Below, in pieces: positions 11,395 through 22,099 of a stretch of DNA of 64,000 nt. Numbering within the stretch: position 1 is the stretch's first letter; each line of letters opens with the position of its first letter. The notes under the pieces are model-generated. The model ran no database searches, was not told the origin of the DNA, and saw nothing but the letters and a program-made list of their open reading frames with translations. The position numbers and the translations under genes are program-made. Source of the DNA: Ambrosia x helenae (lineage: Eukaryota; Streptophyta; Magnoliopsida; Asterales; Asteraceae); assembly GCA_030844895.1 (NCBI GenBank), contig CM061234.1, positions 13,141,573-13,205,572 of the forward strand, read 5' to 3'.

Positions 11395-11670
11395 TTTTTA
11401 GGGTTTCACAGCCCTCTACGGCTCATAGAGGCCTCTACGGGCCATAGAGGTGTTAGAGCATTGATAACCACATCCCTATACGACTCGTAGAGGCCTCTAC
11501 GAGTCGTATAGCTTTGTTGCCTTAAAAACCTAACCCTTCTACGACTCGTAAAGGCCTCTACGGGTTGTATATATGGGCCCACTGAACATTCAATGTCCAT
11601 ACTGCATTGCAGCTTTGTCAGTTGAGCTCTGCGACTCGTAGAGACCTCTACGACCGCAGAGGCATGGTAG
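11395..11670. repeat. Cluster of CTCTACGA/CGTAGAG palindromes, left
   Basis: Eight to ten copies of variants of CTCTACGACTCGTAGAGG form a near-continuous palindromic block. The same motif family clusters at 15968-16220. Comparable clusters of a different palindrome border the Mutator-type element at 18341-20004, so these are probably sub-terminal transposon repeats. Confidence 0.75.
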
Positions 11671-12086
11671 TTGGTCACATAATTATTATTATTATTTGGC
11701 GCCTCTTATTTGCACAGAATTATTATTGTTTGGGATATGGTTTAATTATGGTTTGGTTTTTCGTTATGTAGCTATCATACATGCCGACTTCACCATAGGA
11801 CTGTCCTCTACTCGGTTTGTGTCTGTTATATCCAAGTTTAGCTTACTCTCGAGTGATGCTAAGTCAATGTGATCAGGGTGATCAGTTTGTAGTAGTTTGA
11901 AAACTAAAAGTAAATAAAATGAATTATTTATGGTGAATCGAGTTAAATTGAATTTATTAAAATTCGGGTTTCTAATACGAATCAAATAAATTGAATCTTA
12001 ATCGAATACGAATTCATGTAAAAAAAAGTTATAAATTCGAAAAATTCAATTTGATTAGTTCGTGCATTGGTTCTAGGTTATTCGTG

Positions 12087-12165
12087 AGGCTGTGGCGGCG
12101 CGCCAGTAGGGGCAGCAGATGGCGGCTGAGGCTGTGGCGGCGCGTCAGTGGCGGCAGCAGATGGA
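12087..12165 (+). repeat. GC-rich 40-bp tandem duplication
   Basis: Two copies of a GAGGCTGTGGCGGCGCG-type unit lie in otherwise AT-rich DNA. The composition contrasts sharply with the surroundings and resembles captured coding sequence, but no homology was recognised. Confidence 0.7.
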
Positions 12166-12185
12166 TCGGTGGCGGGTGGGAGTGG

Positions 12186-12307
12186 TGTAACATTTCGCAT
12201 TTATAATTGTACGTTACGGATTTAAAACGACAAGTTCTATTATTATTGTTTACATTTAATTATTTTTGTAGCATTTTAAAACCCTAATGCTATGATAATT
12301 ATTCATA

Positions 12308-12354
<47 letters not shown>

Positions 12355-14669
12355 TTAATATTAATAATGTTAAAACAATAAAAAAAAAAAAAACTAGTTA
12401 GTAATTCTTAACCCAAATAGCAACCCAAAACCCCTCTTTCCTTTTTAAAAACGCACGGCCCACAAGAAAAGCCCAAGCCCAGCCCAAAAACCCCACCTCT
12501 CTTCTTTCCTTTTTCCTTTCTGCGAGACACAGCGAGCAGCAAGCAGCAGATTTGACCAAGAATCCAGCCTTTGACTTCTCTTGATTGAATTATATTTGGT
12601 AATTTGACCCAACACTTGATTTCGTCCATGTAAACGCGTAAACAGCTCAATAAATCGCGTTAATTCCGAGCTGTTTTACGTGGCCTTGACCGAACATTTA
12701 TCAAAAATCAAAAACCTTCCATTTTGTTAATCCATAGGTATTACTATAAATTGGGCTCGTCCTCAGCTTCTTAATGTGGCGAAAACACTTCACACAATCT
12801 TAATTTTCTCACTAACACACAAAGAAACTCGCAAATTGATTCTTGTTGACTTTTTGGTTTGACCGAGTGTTCATCGCGATTACAAACTTGTAAGTATCAT
12901 TTTGTTGTTGGGATTCTTTAATCGGAATCTATACAGTAATTACCCTATGATTAATTAGACTAACATTGGGTAAATCGCTCGATTGGGAAATCTAGGGCTC
13001 GAAGCTTAGATTTGGGGAAGAACACTAAGAACAGTTAGCATATTTAATTTTAACAGACTAAACCAAACACAACCACTGGTCTAGACCAAGTGGTTGTGCT
13101 CGGTGCTTGCTTAACTGGCCACGCGGGTTCAAAACCCGGCAGCCACAACCTTTTGTTCTTTTTTTTTCTTTTTTTTTATCAAATCTATATATATATATAT
13201 ATATTACTTATAATTCATAAATCATTTTTAAATACTAAAACACTTTTATAAATTCTAAAAAAAATTATCTTATACTAATCTGATGTAAAAGTTCAACTTA
13301 CAATTTTTAATTTTCAAAAATTTATTTATTTAATATATATAATAAATAAATCAAGTTTATTCTATTTTATTTATAAAAATCTATAAAAATACCAAAACGA
13401 TCTTATTAATTTCCACAAAAATTATCCTGAGATTTTATAACATTAAGCTTTTTAGAAATGATTTTTATTTCTGAAAAATCATTTATTTAATATTTTTAAT
13501 CAATTTTTGTTAGTTTTAATCATAATTAAATCATAATAAATCCAATTTTTAATATTTTTGCACCAAAATTTTATACAGATTATTTCTGAATATTTAGGAC
13601 AGAAATATAATTTTTAAACTGATAATTCTTTAATTTTAGTAATTTTTAATTATTTTAGTTAAAGTTTGACAATTTATAATAAATAGATTTAATAATCTAT
13701 TTTAAAGAAAATAATTTTGCAAAAATTATTTTTATACTTTAAACACACTATTGTGACCATCCTAAATTTAAATTTCATAAAAAGATTTTTGGTTATTTAT
13801 TTACTAAATTTCTCTCAATTGTCGAATATTTTTAATATTAATCAAACGAGCACTTATCCCCAAATTCGAAGCCCTAGAAACTTATACATTTGTAGACTTG
13901 ATAGACTTAGACAAATTTATTACCTTATTATAGGGTGATACTTGATACATTTGGGCAACACCATTATTCAATTTTTCAACAGATATAACATATTGCTAAG
14001 GTGAGTTTTACATAGCCCCTTTTCTATTTATCACCATTTTTGGGGTGAAACATGTTACAACAATATTTATGCAATTCAATCATCAATGTGTCTTTGTGTA
14101 TTTCTATGTTGCATTATGTCTTGAACATGACTAGGGTAAGCACAATTCTAGCATAAACATTCATCAACCAAACGGTATACATTGATAGATCTATTGGACT
14201 GACAATCCCACCCGGATACGTGCCTCCTACAAAGGTTACGTGGGTGTTTGTTACTGCAATATAAACGAGTGAACCATGAGCGTATGGGATGTACCACAAT
14301 ACAACAGTCACAAGGTTGATTATGCACTCGATTTACTTCTAGTATGTTTTCGCATATGGACTAGATTGCCATGACACATGAATTGCACAACAATTTTATT
14401 CGATTATCAAAACCTATGTAATTCTCACCAACTTTTGTTGACCCAAAATATTTTCAACTTAACATGTTTCAGGTTCTACTTGCTTGAAGATTTGAATGAA
14501 TGCTTGAAGATATGTGCATAGTTTTATTCAAATTGTTGTACGAATTCTTAGAACAATTGTATGTAATTTACTTTAATCATTTATTGAAACTTATTTATTC
14601 ACCATGAGCTACTGAACAATCATCAATGCGTGACATCCCGATGTTTCCGCCATCGGTTGGGGTGTTACA
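12186..14669 (+). mobile_element. Ty3/gypsy-type LTR (about 2.5 kb)
   Basis: The sequence begins TGTAACATTTCGC and ends TTGGGGTGTTACA, the usual TG...CA inverted ends of chromovirus/Tekay-like LTRs. A TATA-like CTATAAATTGGGC (12744) is followed by a leader with GTAAGT-like TTGTAAGTATC (12889). A diverged inverted partner fills 1-1620. No matching 5-bp duplication was found. The sequence after the right end (GATCAGGCTCTCAG) is not a clean primer site, so this may be a solo or rearranged LTR. Confidence 0.6.
13075..13175 (+). other. tRNA-like block inside the LTR
   Basis: GGTTGTG and CACAACC could pair as an acceptor stem around GCGGGTTCAAAACCCGGC, a T-arm-like hairpin with a B-box. The total is about 59 bases, too short for a tRNA. 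It is followed by CCTTTTGTTC and T-runs, like the 1300 block. Confidence 0.5.
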
Positions 14670-14821
14670 GATCAGGCTCTCAGTCTGCTGCATACGAGCG
14701 AGGAGGAGAGGCGTGTGGCTGCCGGTTTGGCACCGTTATCACGGCCTGGTGCATGCACCCATGCCGGGACCTCCTCCCAGGGGCCCGAGTCGTCCTTGTT
14801 GAAGTCGACGCCGCCTGTTGA

Positions 14822-15524
14822 TAGGGGTGTTCAAAATCGGATAATCCGAATTTCGGATATCCGAATTTCGGATAATCCGAAATTTCGGATAGTCAATATT
14901 GAGATCCGAACCCAAATCCGAAATTTCGGATATCCGAAATTCGGATATCCGAAATTTCGGATTCGGATTCGGATCATCCAACGGATAATCCGAAACTTTA
15001 AAAAAATTAAAAAAATAATAAAAAATAATAAAAAAAACTATAAAAAAACGTTCTCCTTTATGCCTAAAACATGAACCTATTAAAAAAACAAAAATCGAAG
15101 TTAGATAACCGAAATTTGAACAACAAATATATAAAAAAAAAAAACTTATTATTTTGATGGAAGGGGGCTGTGGAGGTCGGATACGAGGTGGACGGGGGCT
15201 GTTATAGAGGAGAGAAGAGGGAGCAACAGCTATGGATTAGAGGAGTATGGACTTAGAGTTAGAAGGATTAAGGATTTAGGATTGTGTATTGTGTTATGTA
15301 GTGTATATAATATTATATATATATATATATTTAATATTCGGATTCGGATAATCCGATTATCCGAAAATTTTCAAAATCAGGATCCGAATCCGAATCCGAA
15401 ATTTCGGATAATCCGATTTTCGGATATCCGAAAATCGGATTATCCAAAATTTCGGATAATTCGGATTCGGATTTTCGGATTTTTCGGATTCGAATTTTGG
15501 ATTATCCGATTTTGAACAGCCCTA
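14822..15524. mobile_element. hAT-type non-autonomous element built of CGGATATCCG palindromes
   Basis: The termini are TAGGGGTGTTCAAAATCGG and, reversed, TAGGGCTGTTCAAAATCGG. The exact 8-bp duplication CCTGTTGA flanks the element at 14814-14821 and 15525-15532. Both ends (14827-14995 and 15330-15515) are arrays of ATCCGAAATTTCGGAT-type palindromes. The AT-rich middle is non-coding. Confidence 0.92.
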
Positions 15525-15678
15525 CCTGTTGACACCACGCAGTAGGAGTACTCACCCCCCAGTAGTATTATTTTGATCTGATGTATTTGGCTAGTACACA
15601 TGTTTACATTATATTATTATATTTTTGTATATTATGTTTTGAAATGCTTGCTTATATTTGTCTAATGTTTGTTATACT

Positions 15679-15938
15679 CTTACACGCTTATCGAGACGAC
15701 AACTGAAACAAAAAACCTCTTACACGCTTATCGAGACGACAACTGAAACAAAAAACCTCTTACACGCTTAATGAGACGATAATATACGCTTACACGCTTA
15801 TCGAGATGACAACGGAAACAAAAAACCACTTACACGCTTAACGAGACGATAATATACGCTTAACTGCTTATCGAGACGACGACGGAAACAAAAAACTGCT
15901 TACACGCTTAGGGAGACGATAATATACGCTTACACCAA
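15679..15938 (+). repeat. Tandem repeat with 40-bp related units
   Basis: Two 40-bp copies starting CTCTTACACGCTTATCGAG are identical. They are followed by three longer variants joined by GAGACGATAATATACGCTTA. It is a local satellite-like array with no coding potential. Confidence 0.85.
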
Positions 15939-15967
15939 AAAAAACTAAATACTAAAAGTACCATCTG

Positions 15968-16220
15968 ACCCTCTACAGCACGTAGAGGGCTCTACTGGCC
16001 GCAGAGAAGTTTTTTTTTTTCATTCCATCCAAAACGAAGGTAAAAGTATTCAAGTGATACTCTACGACCCGTAGAGGGCTCTACGAGCCGTAGAGGTATA
16101 AGTCAATGATTGGCAATCATTGACAATGATTGACACATGCCTCTACAGCTCGTAGAGGCCTCTACGAGCCGCAGAGGACCCTCTACGACCCGTACGGGCC
16201 TCTACAAGCCATAGAGGCAA
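15968..16220. repeat. Cluster of CTCTACGA/CGTAGAG palindromes, right
   Basis: This is the same palindrome family as 11395-11670 (variants of CTCTACGACCCGTAGAGGGC). It lies just inside the GTGCAAATAAGAGGCGCC terminus at 16242-16259. Confidence 0.8.
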
Positions 16221-16268
16221 GTGTAAATAAGTTTTGGGGTGGTGCAAATAAGAGGCGCCTTCTTATTT

Positions 16269-16760
16269 TATGTACACTAGCTCATGTTTACTATTTTGGT
16301 TTCACATTTTGCAACTTTGACACATGTTATCAACTAAAAGGAAGAAGCAGTCTTCGGAAATATGCCAATATACCAACAGATTAAGTCTTGTAGGTTTTTC
16401 GCTTTCTTTAATTACTTGAATTACATCAAATCCGTCTTTGACAGGGCTAAAACTCTTGACCTTAAAAGTAGCAACACTCTAACTACGAAGACTTTTGTCT
16501 TAACTCCAATGCCTTTGACTTTGCCAATTAAACCCAACCCCACCTTCCCAGCCTTCCCTGTCATCTTTTCGAGTGGTGAATTGCATATGATGGAACTTTA
16601 TTATTATTAAATCATGTGGGTCTAACCAAGTAAACATATAAAACAAAAGAAAGGTCTTCGTTACATAAACTCATCAACATGCCTATGTTCACAATAAATC
16701 GACACAAAATGTGACTAGTACCACTCCAACGAGGTTCATCAAGACAAATGGATCAAATCA
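16269..16760 (-). other. 3' flank of the phytocyanin gene
   Basis: Presumed 3' UTR and downstream sequence of the minus-strand gene. No confident poly(A) signal or other feature was identified. Confidence 0.4.
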
Positions 16761-19700
16761 TCACACGATACAAACAAACATAGCTATAGCCAACCCCAGC
16801 GTAATACGTGATATAGTTGATGAAGTTGCTTTGCCTACCGAATTAGGCTTATTTAATGTGGAACTAGCGGGGGCAAAAGATGGAGATTGCGATGAATCCG
16901 ATGTTGGTGGAATCGATATCGATGGAGATGGAGCCATTGTAGAAGATGCACGTACTACGTTGATGTCAACCTTTTGTCCGGCTTGGCAATGACCTGGGAC
17001 CGCACACATGAAAAAGTGGTGGCCGGGTGTCTTGATGATGATCGTGTCGTTGCCCGTAGAGTGGGTAGCAATGGGTGCAGAGGCATTGCAGGATCTATAG
17101 TCCGCATGTTTGACTTGCATCACATTGTGAAACTGCTTGTTGTATGTGAAGACTATAACAATAAAAATAGTTAGAACATAGAAATATATGTTGTTATTAG
17201 TAAAGTAACATCACATGCTTCCATAGAAAAACATTTGTATATGTATTAGAATTTAGAAAGTTGATAAGATCCATTGGCTATTAATTGTAAAAATAATCCG
17301 TTGGTAACATCTCTAATTTTTTTTTTTTTAAAGGCCGGCTTAGTTCAGTGAAAATCTTTGTACAACCTTAACCTAGCGGTCATAAGTTCGAATCCCTACC
17401 CAGACACCGGTGTCCTCCTTGCTTAAACTCAAACCGTCATGGAGAATTTTTTTGTGGTGTGCATGGATCGAACCTGTGACCTACCCATAGGATGGAAACC
17501 CCTAAGGGAAAACTCACCCTACCTCAAACCAGCTGGGCTGAAGATCATTGGCGGTAACATCTCTAAATACCGTATGTAATCTGTCCGTAATCTACCCTAA
17601 TTAAAACTATAACTCACGCCCTATTTTCAGTATACTTGCATTGAAGGATTACTGATTATCGGTAATTTGTTTTGTTGTATTTTTATCATGGGCTTAGCAT
17701 AGGCCATGAACTTCTGAGTTCCTTTTTTTTTTTTTAATTTCTAAATTGGCTCTTCATCATGGCTTAATTATGCTTAATCAAAAGCTAAATAAATTGTCTA
17801 ATTTCTAGATGAAAAGAATCATTTTATACATTACATGGTGAAAAACTTGGAGGGGATGGGAAAGTTATTTTGTTTATTTGGAGACAAGAAAAAACAACTT
17901 TATCTATCGGATGATAAAGGAGCACTATGAGATGCAATTATTGAAGTGGGGATAATAAAGAAGCACTACATTGTGACGCAATTATTAAATTTTTTTATAG
18001 GTTATATTTAAGCGGTAAACTCTTGGCTAGAAAGTCAGCTCTACTCAGTATCGAATCCTTCTCTACACGAGTTTCTCGTTTCTAAGAGATGAGATTATAC
18101 GGTTACGATCCCATGCCTTGTCACCATTACATGGAAGTGTTTATTTGATTTTCTGGTGATTCTCTATGTAGTCATTTGCAAAATATTTAAAGAAGTTTAA
18201 GCTAGTATTAGTGATGATACCCAATTAATAAATATCTCCCAAGTATGATAAAAATTTAGCAACATGTAGATGCGTTTGTACACTTCTCTATTTAATGTTG
18301 GTTTTGTATTAAACCAATCATCCTAGAACAAGAAAATAAGGGTGATACTATCTACACAACCAACAAAAAACCCTAAACAACCTTAGGACGGGTCGTCGAG
18401 GCCTAGATGGGCCGTTCAGAAAAATTAGGGTTTATGGACGGGGCGTCCAGGCCTTGACGGGCCGTTTGTTTACAGAAAAGACAAAACTGACGGGCCGTCG
18501 AGGCCCAGACGGCCCGTAAAAGTACGAGGTACGAGGTGATCAGTCTGAACTCCTGCAAAAGCAGTCAGTTCAGACTGAAAAGTCTGAAAAAGTTGCTTAT
18601 GGACGGGCCGTCCAGGCCCCGACGGCCCGTTGAAACGTGTTAGGTTAGGGCATTTAATCCCTAGACGGCCCATCGAGGCCTCGACGGCCCGTCGACATTT
18701 CCTGATATAACCATTACACGATCAGCTTCTTCCCCATTTGAACCAAACTTTAAAACATCACCACCACCAAAACCCTCGACCCATTTCGACTTCCCGGTCT
18801 CACGATGACATATTTACACAGCTTTTCAACCGTTGACCTGTCTGAGAACGAGTCTTACGTCTCTGAAAGCGTAGGGTATGAACCCGAGGTTCAAGTTGGT
18901 GAAGATGAGGTTAAATCCGGGGTTCGTGGTAATGACGGGAACATGCTGCCCGATCTCAACGAGGAATATGTAGAGGAACAGGAGTCTTTTTTCGTGCCAC
19001 CAAGCTACCCGCAGTACACGTACGGGAGTTACCATTCGCGCGGGGATCGTGCTAATGATGACAACCAGGAAGATGCTAACATAAAAGTTGAACCTAACCC
19101 GGATGTTTCGTATGAAACCGAGCAGGTGCGTTTATTTATTTACACTAGTATATCTTTACAGTAGTATATATTTTCAGGTATTTAGACTAGTATGAATTTA
19201 GACTAGTATATCTTTACAGTAGTATATATTTTCAGGTATTTAGAGTAGTATGAATTTAGACTAGACTGTTGTGTAAATTTTCAGGTATTCGGGTCTGTTG
19301 AAGAGATGAAACAATGGGCTTACGATAGAGCCCTTGCTAGCGGTTACGTCCTAGTGACAGGACGTTCTGTTTCAAAAGGCAGTGGAAATAATGCAAGAAA
19401 AATTAGGATAGACCTGAGATGCGACCGTGCTGGCGAATACCATACTACAGCCACAGTAAGGTCTACGGGTAGCAAAAAGATTAACTGTCCATTTATGTTA
19501 ATAGGGAGGCTACGCAAAGAGGGTTGGAAGTTGGAGGTTAAACACGCGAATCATAACCACGACCCTTTTGTACATGTTGAGGGTCACGCTTTTGCTAGGC
19601 GGCTGACACCACAGGAAGAAGAAATGGTGGAAACACTTTATTTTCAAGGCCTGGAACCGGCAAACATACATTTGGCCATCAGAGCACAAAACCCGAATAA

Positions 19701-20490
19701 TAAATGTATTCTAAGAGACATACACAATACAGTGAGCAAGATTAAACATAGAATTTACGGCGATAAAACCCCAATGCAGGTATTATTATTAATTACTATT
19801 ATTGTCATAGACTATTATTAATTTTGTTGTTGTTAAATATTAAATATTGTTATTATTATTGTTATGCAGATACTTTAGACGGGCCGTCTGGGCCTCGACA
19901 GCCCGTCCGTTTGCCTTTTTGGCCCTCAACGGGCTGTCCAGGCCTCGACGACCCGTTGAGGGGTTGTGCAAATAAAAACCCTAGTTGTGCAAATAACCGG
20001 ACCCGAAAATAAGTAGAAACTAGTACATTTCAGAGTTTAAAATGCATTTAAATACCAAATCAAACCAACCCTACAACCACAAAAGATACTACAATATGTA
20101 TACGTGTTTATACGCTTTTCTTCTTAAAACCGGTTTTAGTTTAATGACTCTCATAAAACAAAGGATGTCCTTATAAGTTCTCTACTCATAATTTTTCTTT
20201 TAATGCAACATGTAGGTGTGTTTAAAAGAGTTGCAATGTTTGAAATGTATACATTTTAAAGACTAATGAAACCAAACCAAAAGAGGACAAAAGAATGGAA
20301 GATACATACCAATAGTATCTCCAACTTTGAAAGTTTTAGTAGCAGCCCACTGTTTGTAATCAATATTACCAATGGTGGTCCATCCAGATGAGTCTCCGAC
20401 TGCATACACCGCTGCAATCGCAGTATCCATCAGTGAACCGCAAACCACTATGGCCAATATCAACGTTGCAACCACTGCCAACTTCTCCAT
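16761..20490 (-). CDS. Phytocyanin, stellacyanin/mavicyanin type (two exons, GPI-anchor-like tail)
   Basis: Exon 1 is 20490-20310 and exon 2 is 17152-16761. The GT-AG intron splits the codon for Val61, giving 190 residues. Residues 1-27 are a signal peptide ending AIAA before VYAVGDSSGW. The blue-copper fold shows ligands His69 (NKQFHN), Cys110 and His115 (CAVPGHC) and axial Gln120 (QAGQK). Gln in place of Met marks the stellacyanin class. Cys82 and Cys116 should form the disulfide. N-glycosylation sites are at Asn83 and Asn95. A Ser/Pro-rich linker and a hydrophobic C-terminus suggest GPI anchoring at the cell surface. Family members bind one copper and are thought to act in redox or cell-wall processes. 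Both exons look undamaged, although the 3157-bp intron holds a SINE and a Mutator-type element on the opposite strand. Confidence 0.93.
17317..17552 (-). mobile_element. tRNA-derived SINE with 14-bp target duplication
   Basis: On the minus strand it has an A-box-like AGCCCAGCTGGTTTGAG, a B-box AGGTTCGATCC, a body and a poly-A tail (plus-strand T-run at 17317-17329). GGTAACATCTCTAA flanks it at 17303-17316 and 17553-17566. It sits in the phytocyanin intron. A 5'-truncated relative lies at 24823-24980. Confidence 0.92.
17567..18331. other. Intronic sequence of the phytocyanin gene
   Basis: AT-rich. A tRNA-like remnant may lie around 18020-18115 (GCTAGAAAGTCAGCTC ... GGTTACGATCCC). Nothing else is recognised. 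Confidence 0.4.
18385..18695. repeat. Sub-terminal GACGGGCCGTC palindromes
   Basis: Variants of GACGGGCCGTCGAGGCC occur about eight times here and again at 19875-19960. They may be transposase-binding sites or promoter elements of the adjacent gene. That is inference. Confidence 0.8.
18805..19878 (+). CDS. Short protein with FAR1-type (WRKY-GCM1-like) zinc domain, no transposase
   Basis: Exons 18805-19125, 19285-19779 and 19870-19878 join in phase 0 to give 274 residues. The last exon encodes only Ile-Leu-stop. Residues 1-107 are acidic and disordered. Residues 108-205 carry a FAR1 DNA-binding domain, with FGSVEEMKQWAYDRALASGY and putative zinc ligands Cys153, Cys175, His197 and His199 (HANHNHDP). 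Residues up to 272 resemble the region before the MULE domain in FAR1/FHY3-related proteins, but the MULE transposase and SWIM domains are absent. Intron 1 contains a 59-bp tandem duplication that doubles its TTTTCAG acceptor. No stops or frameshifts were found. It could bind element ends as a repressor or accessory factor; that is inference. If intron 2 is retained, the protein ends 12 residues past the exon 2 end (13 residues in other wording VLLLITIIVIDYY). Confidence 0.75.
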
Positions 20491-20560
20491 TTCTGTTATA
20501 TTTAATATATATAACTTGGCTTGAAGTGGAGGCTTAGAGATAGCTCAAGATTATAAAGCT

Positions 20561-20567
20561 ATTTATA
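20561..20567 (-). promoter_or_regulatory. Putative TATA box of the phytocyanin gene
   Basis: Minus-strand TATAAAT about 71 bases upstream of the ATG, leaving room for a short 5' UTR. Confidence 0.5.
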
Positions 20568-20573
20568 AGTATA

Positions 20574-21266
20574 TTGTATTTCATGTATGTGTGAGGGAGT
20601 CTTTATCTTTAAGGTGGTGGTTGGGTCAGTTAACTTGGGACTTCTGTTGGGTTTATAATTATAAAGAGTGTCTTTTACTTCTCTAATGAGGCCGTATACC
20701 TTTATCAATCATGAATATTTTGTAAATCTTTTAACTAAGGGTCTTTAATTAATTGTTTTCTCTTTGTATATTCTCTCTCTTCTCCCTAGTTTCGTTTAAT
20801 AAAATTTGCCGTTAAAAAAACTTAATATAAACAATCGTGAAATTTAATTATATATTCAGCAAATCGGTTTCAACTATTTTAATATTTTTGTAATATGTAA
20901 TTCAGGAATATATATAATTTTTATATTGAAATACATTTTTTTTTTTTTTTTTTGTAAATTTTAGATTAGTATGTTAGTGGTGGAAATATTTGCTGATGAC
21001 AACCTATTGCAACAAAAGAATAATTTAGCACGTAGTAAAACTTGAAAGCAAAGCATGTTTTGTTGCCTCCATTGAGCATGCACACTATCTTGTGATGTCA
21101 TTATTGCATTCTACTATCGACCTAAGATAGTTGGTAATCCATCATCTCTTTATATATACTTTTATATATTGCGAAAATGTAGTCAAACTTCAATTTCCAG
21201 CATGCACGCCAAAATCATTGTATGTAGATTATTTGTATAGTTGCATGTATGAATTTGTATGTACAA
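20574..21266 (-). other. Upstream region of the phytocyanin gene
   Basis: AT-rich promoter-side sequence with a T-run at 20938-20953. No other gene or element end was recognised. Confidence 0.4.
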
Positions 21267-21274
21267 ATTTGTGT

Positions 21275-22046
21275 AGGAGTATTTATAAGCCAATCCAAGC
21301 CAAGTCTAGCCATATCAATCTCAGGCTCGGCTTGGTTATAAACCGAGCCGGCTCGATTTGGTCGGCTCGGATTTGAAATCGAGCTAAAAATCAAAGCTAG
21401 AGCTCGGCATGGTTTTTTACCGAGCCGGCTCGGCTCTGCTTGGTTTGGCTCGAATTTTAAAAGAAAATTAGCTTTCAAATTTCAATATTCTAAATTATTA
21501 TTCAATACTTCAAAATAATGCATTTAAAATAAGTTCAACCTAATGCATTACAAGCTAAACTCAAGTTCAACCAAATACAAAATAAGTTTCAAATTTCAGT
21601 GGAATACAGTATAAGTTCATTAATATACGAATTAACCCCTAAATATGCAATAAATGTCCGATTGAACTCCTAATTATTAACCTCTTTGAAATCAAAACGC
21701 TATTGAGTTTCATAACTTGAGTACTTGGACAATTAACATTATGCTAAGTTTATTAAAATAACTTGATTAGTTTTAAATTTAATCACAATCTCTATGCTAC
21801 TATTAAAAAATATTAAATATGAACATGTTCCCCCCTCTTTTTAGAATTTGTATAGTATAATATTGTATGTACATAAAAGTAATATATATTAAAATTTTAT
21901 AATTATCCGAGCCGGGCTAGGCTCACTTTCTAACCGATGCTGGCTCGACTCAGTTTCAAACTGAGTCATATCGAGCAAGCTTTTTTCGACCTAAATCCGA
22001 GCGAGCGTCGAGGGAGCTCCAAGCCACGAGCTTTTTGGACAGTGCT
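21275..22046. mobile_element. hAT-type non-autonomous element rich in GAGCCGGCTCG
   Basis: The exact 8-bp duplication ATTTGTGT lies at 21267-21274 and 22047-22054. Both ends (21320-21440 and 21908-22030) are clusters of GAGCCGGCTCGG-like palindromes, and the middle is AT-rich non-coding. Terminal inverted repeats are imperfect (AGGAGTATTTATAAGCC against AGCACTGTCCAAAAAGC). Confidence 0.8.
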
Positions 22047-22099
22047 ATTTGTGTATACATGTATGGATTGAACCATGGAATGTATAATATTAAATATCG

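Larger units (their letters stand above)
11698..16259. mobile_element. Probable Mutator-type element containing an LTR and a hAT element
   Basis: An identical 18-bp inverted terminus, GGCGCCTCTTATTTGCAC, occurs at 11698 and, reversed, ends at 16259. The flanking 9-mers TTATTATTT and TTCTTATTT agree at 8 of 9 positions. The right end has sub-terminal palindromes inside the terminus, but the left palindrome cluster lies outside it. The boundaries may therefore have been rearranged, or two elements may abut. Between the ends are GC-rich coding-like patches (12085-12185, 14660-14821), an LTR and a hAT element. No transposase was seen. Confidence 0.4.
18341..20004 (+). mobile_element. Mutator-type element carrying a FAR1-domain gene
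   Basis: The 9-bp duplication GAAAATAAG lies at 18332-18340 and 20005-20013. The ends are GGTGATACTATCTACACAAC and, reversed, GGGTCCGGTTATTTGCACAAC. Inside each end are clusters of GACGGGCCGTC-type palindromes (18385-18695 and 19875-19960). The 1664-bp element contains one complete three-exon gene in plus orientation and no MULE transposase domain. Size, duplication length and gene content suggest a non-autonomous MULE. It lies antisense within the phytocyanin intron. Confidence 0.9.

Noticed and set aside
11406..11678. Coding frame of 90 residues
   Set aside because: Formed by the palindromic CTCTACGA cluster; sense and antisense look alike because of the palindromes.
13075..13150. Functional tRNA gene
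   Set aside because: Too short (about 59 bases between acceptor-like strands), with no proper anticodon arm, and it lies in an LTR.
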